DNA of 5,506 bases from Burkholderiaceae bacterium (lineage in GTDB: Bacteria; Pseudomonadota; Gammaproteobacteria; Burkholderiales; Burkholderiaceae): the NCBI GenBank assembly GCA_017997515.1, contig JAGOEY010000137.1, positions 1 through 5,506 of the forward strand. Direction: 5' to 3'. Positions 1 to 5,506 of the stretch are shown here, piece after piece. The translations under genes and the position numbers were made by a program. The notes under the pieces were generated by a model. The model had not been told where the DNA came from, ran no database searches, and worked only from the letters and a program-made list of their open reading frames with translations. Position 1 is the first letter of the stretch. The number at the start of each line of letters is the position of its first letter.

Positions 1-2120
1 TTGCCGAGCGGATGGACTGGAAACTTGATCTGTACAAAAAGATCGCACCCTTCGTGGCACCGCACGCCATCGTGGCGTCCAACACCTCGGGCCTGTCGAT
101 CACCAAATTGAGTGAAGCGCTGCCCGAGGAAATCAAACCGCGCTTCTGCGGCATCCACTTCTTTAACCCACCCCGCTACATGTTCCTGGTGGAGCTGATC
201 AACACACCTACCACCAACGCCCACATCCTCGACGACCTCGAAACTTTTGTCACCAGCGGCCTGGGTAAAGGCGTGGTGCGCGCCAAGGACACGCCCAATT
301 TCATCGCCAACCGTGTGGGTATCGCGGGCATGCTGGCGACGATGAAAGAGGTGGAAAACTTTGGCCTGACCTACGACGTGGTGGACGACCTCACTGGCAA
401 AAAGCTGGGCCGCGCCAGCTCGGGCACCTTCCGCACCGCCGACGTGGTGGGCCTGGACACCATGGCCCACGTCATCAAGACGCTGCAGGACAACCTGAAC
501 GAGCAGACCGACCCGTTCTACGCGAGTTTTGGCACACCACCCGTGCTCAAGACCTTGTTGGAAATGGGCAACCTGGGCCAGAAGACCCGCGCCGGTTTCT
601 ACAAAAAGGTCGGCCGCGACGTGCTGCGTTTTGACCTGGATGCCAAGGACTATGTGCCTGGCAGTGAGAAGGCCGACGAAGTCTATGGCCGCATGCTGAA
701 GAAGCCCGCTGCCGAGCGCCTCAAGCTGCTGCGCAACAGCGAAGGCCCACAAGGCCGCTTCCTCTGGGCCATTCTGCGCAACAGCTTTCACTACGCTGCC
801 GTGCACCTGGCCAGCATTGCCGAGACGGCACGTGACGTGGACTTTGCGATGCGCTGGGGCTTTGGGATGGCGCAAGGCCCGTTCGAGCTGTGGCAGGAAG
901 CCGGTTGGCTCGACGTGGCGAAGATGGTTCAGGAAGACATTGACGCAGGCAAGGCCCTGAGCACCGCACCGCTGCCCGACTGGGTGTTTAACGGCCCCGT
1001 GGCCGAGGCCGGTGGTGTACACACGCCGCAGGGTTCGTGGAATCCGACCACCGGTGTGTTCCAGCCGCGCCATGTGTTGCCCGTGCACACGCGCCAGCAC
1101 TTCCCCGAAACCGTGCTGGGCAGCCAGGCACAGAACTTCGCCACCGCAGGCAAGACGCTGTTTGAAGATGACGCCATCCGCCTGTGGACACTCGACGACG
1201 AGGTGCTGATCGCCAGCCTCAAGACCAAGATGCACGCCATCAGCCCCGACGTGGCCGAAGGCCTGGCGCTGGCGGTGGACATGGCCGAGAAGGACTTCCA
1301 GGGTGTGGTGATCTGGTCGGGTGACGAGCCCTTCAGCGTAGGTGCTGACCTGCAGGCCATGCTGCCCGCTTTTATGATGGTGGGTATCAGCGCAGTGGAA
1401 GACGCCGAGCAGCATCTGCAACAAACCATGCTGAAGCTGCGTTACGCCAACGTGCCGGTGGTGTCCGCCATCCGGGGCATGGCGCTGGGTGGTGGCTGCG
1501 AAATGGCCATCCACAGTGCCCGCCGTGTGGCCGCGATGGAAAGTTACATCGGCCTGGTGGAAGTGGGCGTGGGCCTGGTGCCCGGCGCGGGCGGCCTGAC
1601 CTACATCGCCCGCCGTGCTGCGGAAAACTGCGCCACCTCCACCGACAAAGACCTGCTGAAGTTCCTCACCGAAGGTTTCACCGCTGCCGCCATGGCCAAG
1701 GTGGGCACCAGTGCACTGGAGTCGAAGAAGCTGGGTTACCTGCTGGACAGCGACATCGTGGTGCCCAACAAAGACGAGCTGTTGTACGTGGCACTCAACG
1801 AGGCCAAGGCCATGTTCCGTGCCGGTTACCGCCCGCCACACCGCCGTCAGTTCCCGGTGGCCGGGCGCAACGGCATCGCCACCATCAAGGGTTCGCTCGT
1901 CAACATGCGCGACGGTGGTTTTATCAGCGCCCACGACTTCCACATCGCCAGCCTGATCGCGGGCGTTGTGTGTGGCGGCGACGTGGACGCGGGCACGCTG
2001 GTCACCGAGGAATACCTGATGGCGCTGGAGCGCAAGGCCTTCTGCGCGCTGATCGAACACCCCAAGACGCAGGAACGTATTTTGGGGATGTTGAACACTG
2101 GCAAGCCTGTGCGCAACTGA
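1..2120 (+). CDS. fadN: FadN-type 3-hydroxyacyl-CoA dehydrogenase/enoyl-CoA hydratase, 5'-truncated by window edge
   Basis: Bifunctional beta-oxidation enzyme: it hydrates 2-enoyl-CoA and oxidises the 3-hydroxyacyl-CoA with NAD+, in the cytoplasm. The frame is open from base 3, so the ATG at 12 is internal and the true start lies upstream. The NAD-binding GxGxxG region is missing; I estimate about 90-100 residues are lost. Counting from the ATG at 12, the dehydrogenase part shows ASNTS (22-26), the catalytic pair His49 (in HFFNP) and Glu61 (in VELI) with the family spacing of 12, and Asn100 in FIANRV. The C-terminal crotonase domain (about 390-600) has the oxyanion-hole motif FSVGAD (441-446), GGGCE with Glu497, and Glu517 before GLVPGAGG; the two glutamates lie 20 apart, as in rat enoyl-CoA hydratase, so both activities look intact. 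Dehydrogenase-first order matches Bacillus FadN and is opposite to E. coli FadB/FadJ. It lies upstream of the thiolase fadA, its usual partner, but a DUF559 cassette separates them. The symbol rests on domain order and context. Confidence 0.93.
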   Translation, partial: AERMDWKLDLYKKIAPFVAPHAIVASNTSGLSITKLSEALPEEIKPRFCGIHFFNPPRYMFLVELINTPTTNAHILDDLETFVTSGLGKGVVRAKDTPNFIANRVGIAGMLATMKEVENFGLTYDVVDDLTGKKLGRASSGTFRTADVVGLDTMAHVIKTLQDNLNEQTDPFYASFGTPPVLKTLLEMGNLGQKTRAGFYKKVGRDVLRFDLDAKDYVPGSEKADEVYGRMLKKPAAERLKLLRNSEGPQGRFLWAILRNSFHYAAVHLASIAETARDVDFAMRWGFGMAQGPFELWQEAGWLDVAKMVQEDIDAGKALSTAPLPDWVFNGPVAEAGGVHTPQGSWNPTTGVFQPRHVLPVHTRQHFPETVLGSQAQNFATAGKTLFEDDAIRLWTLDDEVLIASLKTKMHAISPDVAEGLALAVDMAEKDFQGVVIWSGDEPFSVGADLQAMLPAFMMVGISAVEDAEQHLQQTMLKLRYANVPVVSAIRGMALGGGCEMAIHSARRVAAMESYIGLVEVGVGLVPGAGGLTYIARRAAENCATSTDKDLLKFLTEGFTAAAMAKVGTSALESKKLGYLLDSDIVVPNKDELLYVALNEAKAMFRAGYRPPHRRQFPVAGRNGIATIKGSLVNMRDGGFISAHDFHIASLIAGVVCGGDVDAGTLVTEEYLMALERKAFCALIEHPKTQERILGMLNTGKPVRN

Positions 2121-2137
2121 ACGCTGTCTTCCTCTTT

Positions 2138-2174
2138 CTCCTTCCCCCTCTGGGGGAAGGCAGGGATGGGGGCC
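2138..2174 (+). repeat. Left copy of 37-bp inverted repeat
   Basis: This copy starts CTCCTTCCCCC and ends GGGATGGGGGCC, and is the reverse complement of 2539-2575 except at position 2162 (A, where the other copy would require T). Complementarity stops at once on both sides. It starts 17 bp after the fadN-like stop codon. The G run at 2168-2172 lies 9 nt before the DUF559 ATG and may serve as its weak ribosome binding site. Confidence 0.9.
2140..2160 (+). other. Perfect hairpin inside left repeat
   Basis: A 9-bp stem, CCTTCCCCC paired with GGGGGAAGG, closes a 3-nt TCT loop. In the transcript it would form a very stable hairpin 19 nt after the fadN-like stop codon. No T tract follows, so it is not a canonical intrinsic terminator. 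It could instead protect or process the upstream mRNA 3' end, as REP hairpins do; that role is inference. Confidence 0.7.
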
Positions 2175-2181
2175 ACACCGA

Positions 2182-2604
2182 ATGCAAAACCAAGCCACTC
2201 CCACTGCACAGCGGAACGCCCGTGCGCTGCGGCGCGAGATGACCGACTCCGAGCGCAAGCTCTGGACAGGCCTGCGCGCCGAGCAGTTGGGTGTGAAGTT
2301 CCGTCGGCAGCACCCGCTCGGGAACTACATCGCGGACTTCGCCTGCCTCGATCCGAAGCTCATCGTTGAACTCGACGGGTCGCAGCACCAGGCGCAAGCC
2401 CACTATGACAACAAGCGGGAAGCGTTCTTCCGCAGCCAAGGGTTCGACGTGCTGCGTTTTGCGTCGAACGAACCGTTCACCAATCTGGAAGGGGTGCTGA
2501 ATGCGATTGCGCACCGTATGGCGCTGCTGAGCGCAGCAGGCCCCCATCCCAGCCTTCCCCCAGAGGGGGAAGGAGCCATACCCCAGAACACCCAGGACAC
2601 CTAG
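2182..2604 (+). CDS. DUF559 domain protein (Vsr-like endonuclease fold)
   Basis: A 140-residue protein of the DUF559 family, which belongs to the PD-(D/E)xK/very-short-patch-repair (Vsr) nuclease superfamily; the substrate and role are unknown. Family marks seen: an N-terminal helix with MTDSERKLW (20-28), FRRQHPLGNYIADF (40-53) with candidate catalytic Asp52, LIVELDGSQH (60-69) with Glu63 and Asp65, and REAFFRSQGFDVLRF (79-93). No signal peptide or membrane segment is visible, so it should be cytoplasmic. ATG 2182 is the first in-frame start after the fadN-like gene and precedes the conserved domain; its only Shine-Dalgarno-like sequence is a G run in the left repeat. Residues 120-132 (tail PSLPPEGEG) are encoded by the right inverted repeat and lie outside the fold. 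The TAG stop at 2602-2604 overlaps the fadA ribosome binding site. It has no link to fatty-acid metabolism and is probably a passenger. Nuclease activity is inferred from the family. Confidence 0.87.
   Translation: MQNQATPTAQRNARALRREMTDSERKLWTGLRAEQLGVKFRRQHPLGNYIADFACLDPKLIVELDGSQHQAQAHYDNKREAFFRSQGFDVLRFASNEPFTNLEGVLNAIAHRMALLSAAGPHPSLPPEGEGAIPQNTQDT
2539..2575 (-). repeat. Right copy of 37-bp inverted repeat
   Basis: Inverted partner of 2138-2174, with 36 of 37 positions complementary. It lies inside the DUF559 reading frame and encodes residues 120-132, including PSLPPEGEG, before the frame runs 8 more codons to its stop. A small 6-bp stem, CTGCTG (2524-2529) with CAGCAG (2534-2539), abuts its inner edge. 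Confidence 0.9.
2553..2573 (+). other. Perfect hairpin inside right repeat
   Basis: Same 9-bp stem as the left copy, CCTTCCCCC with GGGGGAAGG, here with an AGA loop. It lies within the 3' end of the DUF559 coding region, 29 nt before the fadA Shine-Dalgarno. It could slow ribosomes or shape fadA translation. No T tract follows, so termination here is unlikely. Confidence 0.65.
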
Positions 2605-2607
2605 GAG
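2603..2607 (+). promoter_or_regulatory. fadA ribosome binding site overlapping the DUF559 stop codon
   Basis: AGGAG lies 6 nt before the fadA ATG at 2614, the best Shine-Dalgarno match near these genes. Its first two bases are the last two of the DUF559 TAG stop (2602-2604), so a ribosome ending DUF559 would sit on the fadA initiation site. Translational coupling is possible but not shown. Confidence 0.75.
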
Positions 2608-2613
2608 CCCACC

Positions 2614-3813
2614 ATGAGCAAACAAATCCAAGACGCCTACATCGTCGCCGCGACCCGCACACCCATCGGCCGGTCGCACCGCGGGTTCTTCCGCAATACC
2701 CGGCCCGACGACCTGCTGGCCACCACGCTGCGCGCCGCGCTGGCACAGGTGCCGGGCCTCGATCCGGTGGCGATTGAAGACATCATCTGCGGCTGCGCTA
2801 TCCCCGAGGGAAGCCAGGGCCTGAACGTGGCACGTATTGGTGCGGTGCTGGCGGGTCTGCCCACCAGCGTGGGGGGTATCACCGTCAACCGCTTTTGTGC
2901 ATCCGGTCTGTCGGCGGTGCAGATGGCGGCCGACCGCATCCGTGTGGGCGAAGCGGAAGTCATGATCGCTGCGGGCGTTGAGAGCATGAGCATGGTGCCG
3001 ATGATGGGTAACTCGCCCTCCTTGTCGCCGTCGATCTTCGAGCGTGAAGGTGACGTGGGTATTGCCTACGGCATGGGTCTGACCGCTGAGAAGGTGGCGC
3101 AGCAGTGGAAGGTCAGCCGCGACGCACAGGATGCATTTGCGCTGGCATCCCACCAGAAGGCGCTCAAGGCCCAGCAGGCCGGTGAGTTCACCGACGAGAT
3201 CACGCCCATCGAAGTGACCGACCGCAGTGCCGACCTGGACAGCGGTGAACCCATCGTCAGCACCCGCACCGTGAGCCTGGACGAAGGCGCACGCCCCGAC
3301 ACCAGCATCGAAGGCCTGGGCAAGCTGCGCACCGTGTTCTCGGCACGGGGCTCGGTGACGGCGGGCAACAGTTCGCAAACGTCGGACGGTGCCGGTGCAC
3401 TCATTCTGGCCAGCGAAAAAGCGATCAAACAATTCGGCCTGACACCCCTGGCACGTTTTGTGAGTTTCGCCAGCAAGGGTGTGCCACCGCACATCATGGG
3501 TATCGGGCCGATTGAGGCCATCCCAGCGGCGCTGCGTTACGCGGGCCTGCAGCAAAGCGATATCGACTGGTTCGAGCTGAACGAAGCTTTTGCCGCGCAG
3601 TCGCTGGCGGTCATGAACACGCTGGGGCTCGACCCGGCCAAGGTCAACCCCATGGGCGGCGCGATTGCGCTGGGCCACCCGCTGGGTGCCACCGGTGCCA
3701 TCCGTTCCGCCACCGTCATCCACGCGCTGCGCCGCCACAAGCTGCGTTACGGCATGGTGACGATGTGTGTGGGCATGGGCCAGGGCGCTGCTGGGATCTT
3801 CGAGGCGGTGTAA
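2614..3813 (+). CDS. fadA: Acetyl-CoA C-acyltransferase (3-ketoacyl-CoA thiolase)
   Basis: Thiolase catalysing the last beta-oxidation step: 3-ketoacyl-CoA plus CoA gives acetyl-CoA and an acyl-CoA two carbons shorter, in the cytoplasm. It is full length (399 residues; the family is usually about 390-400). The N-terminal thiolase domain (about 5-270) holds nucleophile Cys95 in NRFCASG; the C-terminal domain (about 280-398) holds NEAFA (323-327), His355 in GHPLGATG, and Cys385 in CVGMGQG, so the catalytic set is complete. The N-terminal motif AATRTPIG is typical of degradative thiolases. The ATG at 2614 is fixed by AGGAG 6 nt upstream and by the family N-terminus. The FadN-like gene upstream is its expected functional partner. 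FadA is preferred over biosynthetic PhaA because of this partner, but sequence alone does not set the chain-length preference. Confidence 0.95.
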   Translation: MSKQIQDAYIVAATRTPIGRSHRGFFRNTRPDDLLATTLRAALAQVPGLDPVAIEDIICGCAIPEGSQGLNVARIGAVLAGLPTSVGGITVNRFCASGLSAVQMAADRIRVGEAEVMIAAGVESMSMVPMMGNSPSLSPSIFEREGDVGIAYGMGLTAEKVAQQWKVSRDAQDAFALASHQKALKAQQAGEFTDEITPIEVTDRSADLDSGEPIVSTRTVSLDEGARPDTSIEGLGKLRTVFSARGSVTAGNSSQTSDGAGALILASEKAIKQFGLTPLARFVSFASKGVPPHIMGIGPIEAIPAALRYAGLQQSDIDWFELNEAFAAQSLAVMNTLGLDPAKVNPMGGAIALGHPLGATGAIRSATVIHALRRHKLRYGMVTMCVGMGQGAAGIFEAV

Positions 3814-3883
3814 AGCCAGCGCGGTGTGTCGCCGTCACGGAAACGACTGCCGGAACTTTTCACATCCCCGACACTTGGCCCCT
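3814..3883 (+). other. fadA-thioesterase intergenic gap, no recognised signal
   Basis: These 70 bases have no convincing promoter, terminator hairpin or Shine-Dalgarno. The short same-strand gap favours read-through transcription from fadA. A TTG at 3875 is in frame with the thioesterase but also lacks a binding site, so ATG 3884 is kept. Confidence 0.4.
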
Positions 3884-4705
3884 ATGCGAACACACTCTTT
3901 TGACACAGCCCTGCAGCTGCACGAAACGGCCCCCGGCCAGTACACCGGCCACACCAGCCCCGGCTACTGGAACATGGTGGGGCCATTCGGTGGCATCACC
4001 GCAGCCATGGCACTGCGGGCCATCCTGCAGCACCCCGACCTGCTGGGCGACCCGCTGTCGCTGACTGTCAACTACGCCGGGGCGCTGGTGGAGGGGCCGT
4101 TCACCTTGTCGGCCCGCCCGGTGCGCACCAACCGGTCCACCCAGCACTGGACGGTGGAGTTGCTGCAAACCGGTGCCGATGGCGCCCCGGTGGTCACCAC
4201 CACCGCCACCGCCGTGACCGCCGCCCGGCGTGAAACCTGGAGCATGAACGACACGCCGATGCCAGTGGTGTCTGCCCCTGCCGATGTGCCGCCCATGGTG
4301 GGGGCCAGCGGTGTGGAATGGTTGAACCGCTACGAGATGCGCCCGGTGTCGGGCCACATTCCGCAGCGCTGGGACGGCAGCGGTGACCACAGCCAGACGC
4401 AGCTCTGGATGCGTGACCACCCGCCGCGCCCGCTGGACTTCTGTTCACTCGCTGCACTGGCCGATGTGTTTTACCCGCGTGTGTGGTTGCGCCGTGCCGT
4501 GCATGTGCCTGCAGGCACGGTGTCGATCACGGTGTACTTCCACGCCAGCCCACAGCATCTGGCTGCCGCAGGGGACGGCTACCTGCTGGGCCAGGCCCGT
4601 GCGCAGGAGTTTCGCAACGGCTTTTTCGACCAGACCGGGCAGCTATGGAGCACCGACGGGACCTTGCTGGCCACGACCCACCAGATCGTTTACTTCAAAG
4701 AGTGA
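3884..4705 (+). CDS. TesB-like double-hotdog acyl-CoA thioesterase family protein
   Basis: Predicted to hydrolyse acyl-CoA to free acid and CoA in the cytoplasm. It has 273 residues, near the 286 of E. coli TesB. The N-terminal hotdog (about 5-115) carries GYWNMVGPFGGITAAMAL (27-44), the family helix motif; the C-terminal hotdog spans about 145-271. Aligned by eye to E. coli TesB, the Asp-Thr-Gln active-site set appears kept: Asp194 in LAALAD, Thr212 seven residues before the Phe of YFH, and Gln267 in ATTHQ. The ATG at 3884 gives a normal family N-terminus; the frame is open further back to 3767, but that would overlap fadA and add an unrelated, Arg-rich leader. No clear Shine-Dalgarno precedes 3884. 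It lies 70 bp after fadA on the same strand, so it is probably co-transcribed; it may free CoA or remove poorly oxidised acyl-CoAs. The exact substrate is unknown. Confidence 0.85.
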   Translation: MRTHSFDTALQLHETAPGQYTGHTSPGYWNMVGPFGGITAAMALRAILQHPDLLGDPLSLTVNYAGALVEGPFTLSARPVRTNRSTQHWTVELLQTGADGAPVVTTTATAVTAARRETWSMNDTPMPVVSAPADVPPMVGASGVEWLNRYEMRPVSGHIPQRWDGSGDHSQTQLWMRDHPPRPLDFCSLAALADVFYPRVWLRRAVHVPAGTVSITVYFHASPQHLAAAGDGYLLGQARAQEFRNGFFDQTGQLWSTDGTLLATTHQIVYFKE

Positions 4706-4793
4706 AGGCGACCAGCCGCCTTGCGTCAGCCCCATGGCATCCGCAGCGTCTGGTTTAAATTCCAACCGTTTTATTTGAATTTGGAGATTCCCC
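4706..4793 (+). other. Thioesterase-isomerase intergenic gap with AT-rich patch
   Basis: An 88-bp gap whose second half (about 4751-4783) is strikingly AT-rich. It holds short complementary words, AAATTC (4757-4762) with GAATTT (4777-4782), and alternatively TCCAA (4761-4765) with TTGGA (4781-4785). These could be an operator-like dyad or chance. I cannot place a -35/-10 pair with proper spacing, so an internal promoter is only a possibility. Confidence 0.3.
4783..4786 (+). promoter_or_regulatory. Ribosome binding site for the enoyl-CoA hydratase/isomerase gene
   Basis: GGAG within TTGGAGATTCCCC lies 7 nt before the ATG at 4794 and supports that start. It follows a short AT-rich stretch (about 4751-4783) that contrasts with the GC-rich surroundings and should leave the site unstructured. 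Confidence 0.65.
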
Positions 4794-5506
4794 ATGAGCG
4801 ACATCCTCGTCCACACCGAAGCCGGTGTCACCACCATCACGCTGAACCGCGTTGACAAAAAGAATTCCATCACCACCGCCATGTACGCCACCATGGCCGA
4901 TGCGCTGGACCAGGCGCAGGCTGACGCTGCCGTGCGGGTGGTGCTGCTGCAAGGTGACGTAACGATCTTCAGCGCGGGCAACGACATTGGCGACTTTTTG
5001 AACAAACCACCTGCGGGTGAGCAGTCACCGGTCTTCCGGTTCCTGCATGGCATCGCCGCATTCCCTAAACCTATTGTGGCCGCCGTGTGTGGCCCGGCGG
5101 TTGGCATCGGCACGACGATGTTGCTGCACTGCGACCTGGTGTACGCGGGCGACAACGCAGCGTTTTCACTGCCGTTCGTGAACCTGGGCCTGTGCCCCGA
5201 AGCAGCGTCCAGCCTGCTGTTGCCGCAGATGTTTGGTTACCACCGCGCGGCCGAGGCGCTGCTGCTGGGTGAGCCCTTCATGGCTGAGGCCGCGTTGGAG
5301 ATTGGCCTGGTCAACCGCATCGTGCCGCCCACCGAAGTGAATGCCATGGCGCAGACCCAGGCACGCAAACTCGCCGCCAAACCACTGACCTCGCTGGTCG
5401 AAACCAAACGCCTGATGAAAAAAGGCCAGGCGGTGCAGGTGGCGCAGCAAATGGACGAAGAGGGGGCCGTCTTTGGCCGCATGCTGCGTGAACCCGCCGC
5501 CCGCGA
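4794..5506 (+). CDS. Enoyl-CoA hydratase/isomerase family protein, ECI-like, 3'-truncated by window edge
   Basis: Crotonase-fold enzyme acting on enoyl-CoA. The frame is open from ATG 4794 to the window end (237 residues plus 2 bases); the family is about 250-260 long, so roughly 15-25 residues are probably missing. The oxyanion-hole motif FSAGNDIGDF (59-68) and the second one around GPAVGIGTT (100-108) are present. The two glutamates of true hydratases are not: their positions hold Thr108 and Phe128 by alignment to rat enoyl-CoA hydratase. Instead it has PFVNLGLCPEAASSLLLP (127-144), resembling the PF..LG..PE..SS block of human ECI2, with Glu136 where the yeast Eci1 catalytic glutamate lies. 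A delta3-delta2-enoyl-CoA isomerase, needed for unsaturated fatty acids, is therefore more likely than a hydratase, and the FadN-like enzyme already supplies hydratase. Start supported by GGAG at 7 nt. Family certain; isomerase role inferred. Confidence 0.88.
   Translation, partial: MSDILVHTEAGVTTITLNRVDKKNSITTAMYATMADALDQAQADAAVRVVLLQGDVTIFSAGNDIGDFLNKPPAGEQSPVFRFLHGIAAFPKPIVAAVCGPAVGIGTTMLLHCDLVYAGDNAAFSLPFVNLGLCPEAASSLLLPQMFGYHRAAEALLLGEPFMAEAALEIGLVNRIVPPTEVNAMAQTQARKLAAKPLTSLVETKRLMKKGQAVQVAQQMDEEGAVFGRMLREPAAR

Larger units (their letters stand above)
2138..2575 (+). mobile_element. Inverted-repeat-bounded DUF559 cassette (putative small mobile or domesticated element)
   Basis: A 438-bp unit made of two 37-bp inverted repeats around a 364-bp interior that holds most of a DUF559 endonuclease-like gene. 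The repeats match at 36 of 37 positions. The unit sits between two genes that normally adjoin; without it, 17 bp on the left and 38 bp on the right would leave a 55-bp gap, an ordinary operon spacing. I see no target-site duplication outside the repeats and no transposase of a known class. The boundaries and the repeats are seen directly. That the unit is or was mobile is inferred from near-perfect terminal repeats, a nuclease-fold product and unrelated context. Confidence 0.5.

Noticed and set aside
929..1429. Minus-strand open frames opposite the fadN-like gene
   Set aside because: They are antisense shadows with no recognisable domain; the + strand protein is continuous and carries conserved catalytic motifs over this stretch.
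2138..2160. Intrinsic terminator after the fadN-like gene
   Set aside because: The hairpin is strong but no T tract follows; the next bases are CAGGGATGGGGG. Downstream genes continue the same pathway on the same strand.
2166..2369. Alternative + strand frame starting at ATG 2166 within the left repeat
   Set aside because: It is out of frame with the DUF559 domain motifs and encodes a low-complexity Arg/Ala-rich peptide; the DUF559 frame explains this stretch.
2138..2575. CRISPR array or classical IS element
   Set aside because: There are only two inverted, not direct, repeats with a single 364-bp coding spacer, and no transposase-like DDE, HUH or serine recombinase motif is present.
2121..2613. 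Target-site duplication flanking the DUF559 cassette
   Set aside because: Bases just outside the arms (CTTCCTCTTT on the left, CCATACCCCA on the right) share no direct repeat, so insertion by a duplicating transposase is not supported.
2002..3738. Long minus-strand open frame of 578 codons opposite the fadN end, DUF559 and fadA
   Set aside because: It lies antisense to well-supported genes, its product has no recognisable domain and is rich in Arg/His/Gly as expected of the reverse strand of GC-rich coding DNA, and it would cross three genes and both repeats.
3767..3883. Upstream extension of the thioesterase frame to an ATG at 3767
   Set aside because: It would overlap the conserved end of fadA and add 39 residues with no family resemblance; ATG 3884 gives the expected N-terminus.

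Overview
This GC-rich window, densely packed with genes all on the + strand, looks like part of a fatty-acid beta-oxidation operon from a betaproteobacterium. Burkholderiales, perhaps Comamonadaceae, is my guess from protein style and codon use; no rRNA or other marker is present to prove it.

Layout: (1) 1-2120, the 3' part of a large bifunctional 3-hydroxyacyl-CoA dehydrogenase/enoyl-CoA hydratase. Its dehydrogenase half comes first and its crotonase half last (FadN-type order), and its N-terminus is cut by the window edge. (2) 2121-2613, a gap between the two core beta-oxidation genes. It holds a compact 438-bp cassette (2138-2575): a DUF559 endonuclease-fold gene bounded by two 37-bp inverted repeats that match at 36 of 37 positions, each containing a perfect 9-bp hairpin. 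(3) 2614-3813, a FadA-type thiolase. (4) 3884-4705, a TesB-like double-hotdog acyl-CoA thioesterase. (5) 4794 to the end, an enoyl-CoA hydratase/isomerase family protein cut by the right edge, whose residues point to delta3-delta2-enoyl-CoA isomerase rather than hydratase.

Together the metabolic genes cover hydration and NAD-dependent oxidation (FadN-like), thiolytic cleavage (FadA), a probable double-bond shift for unsaturated chains (isomerase), and release of CoA from acyl-CoA (thioesterase). No acyl-CoA dehydrogenase or regulator is in view.

The least ordinary part is the DUF559 cassette. It is unrelated to lipid metabolism and looks inserted: removing it leaves a normal 55-bp fadN-fadA gap. 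Its right repeat is translated as the tail of the DUF559 protein, and the DUF559 stop codon overlaps the ribosome binding site of fadA. This suggests a small repeat-associated mobile or domesticated element that has settled inside an operon without breaking it.
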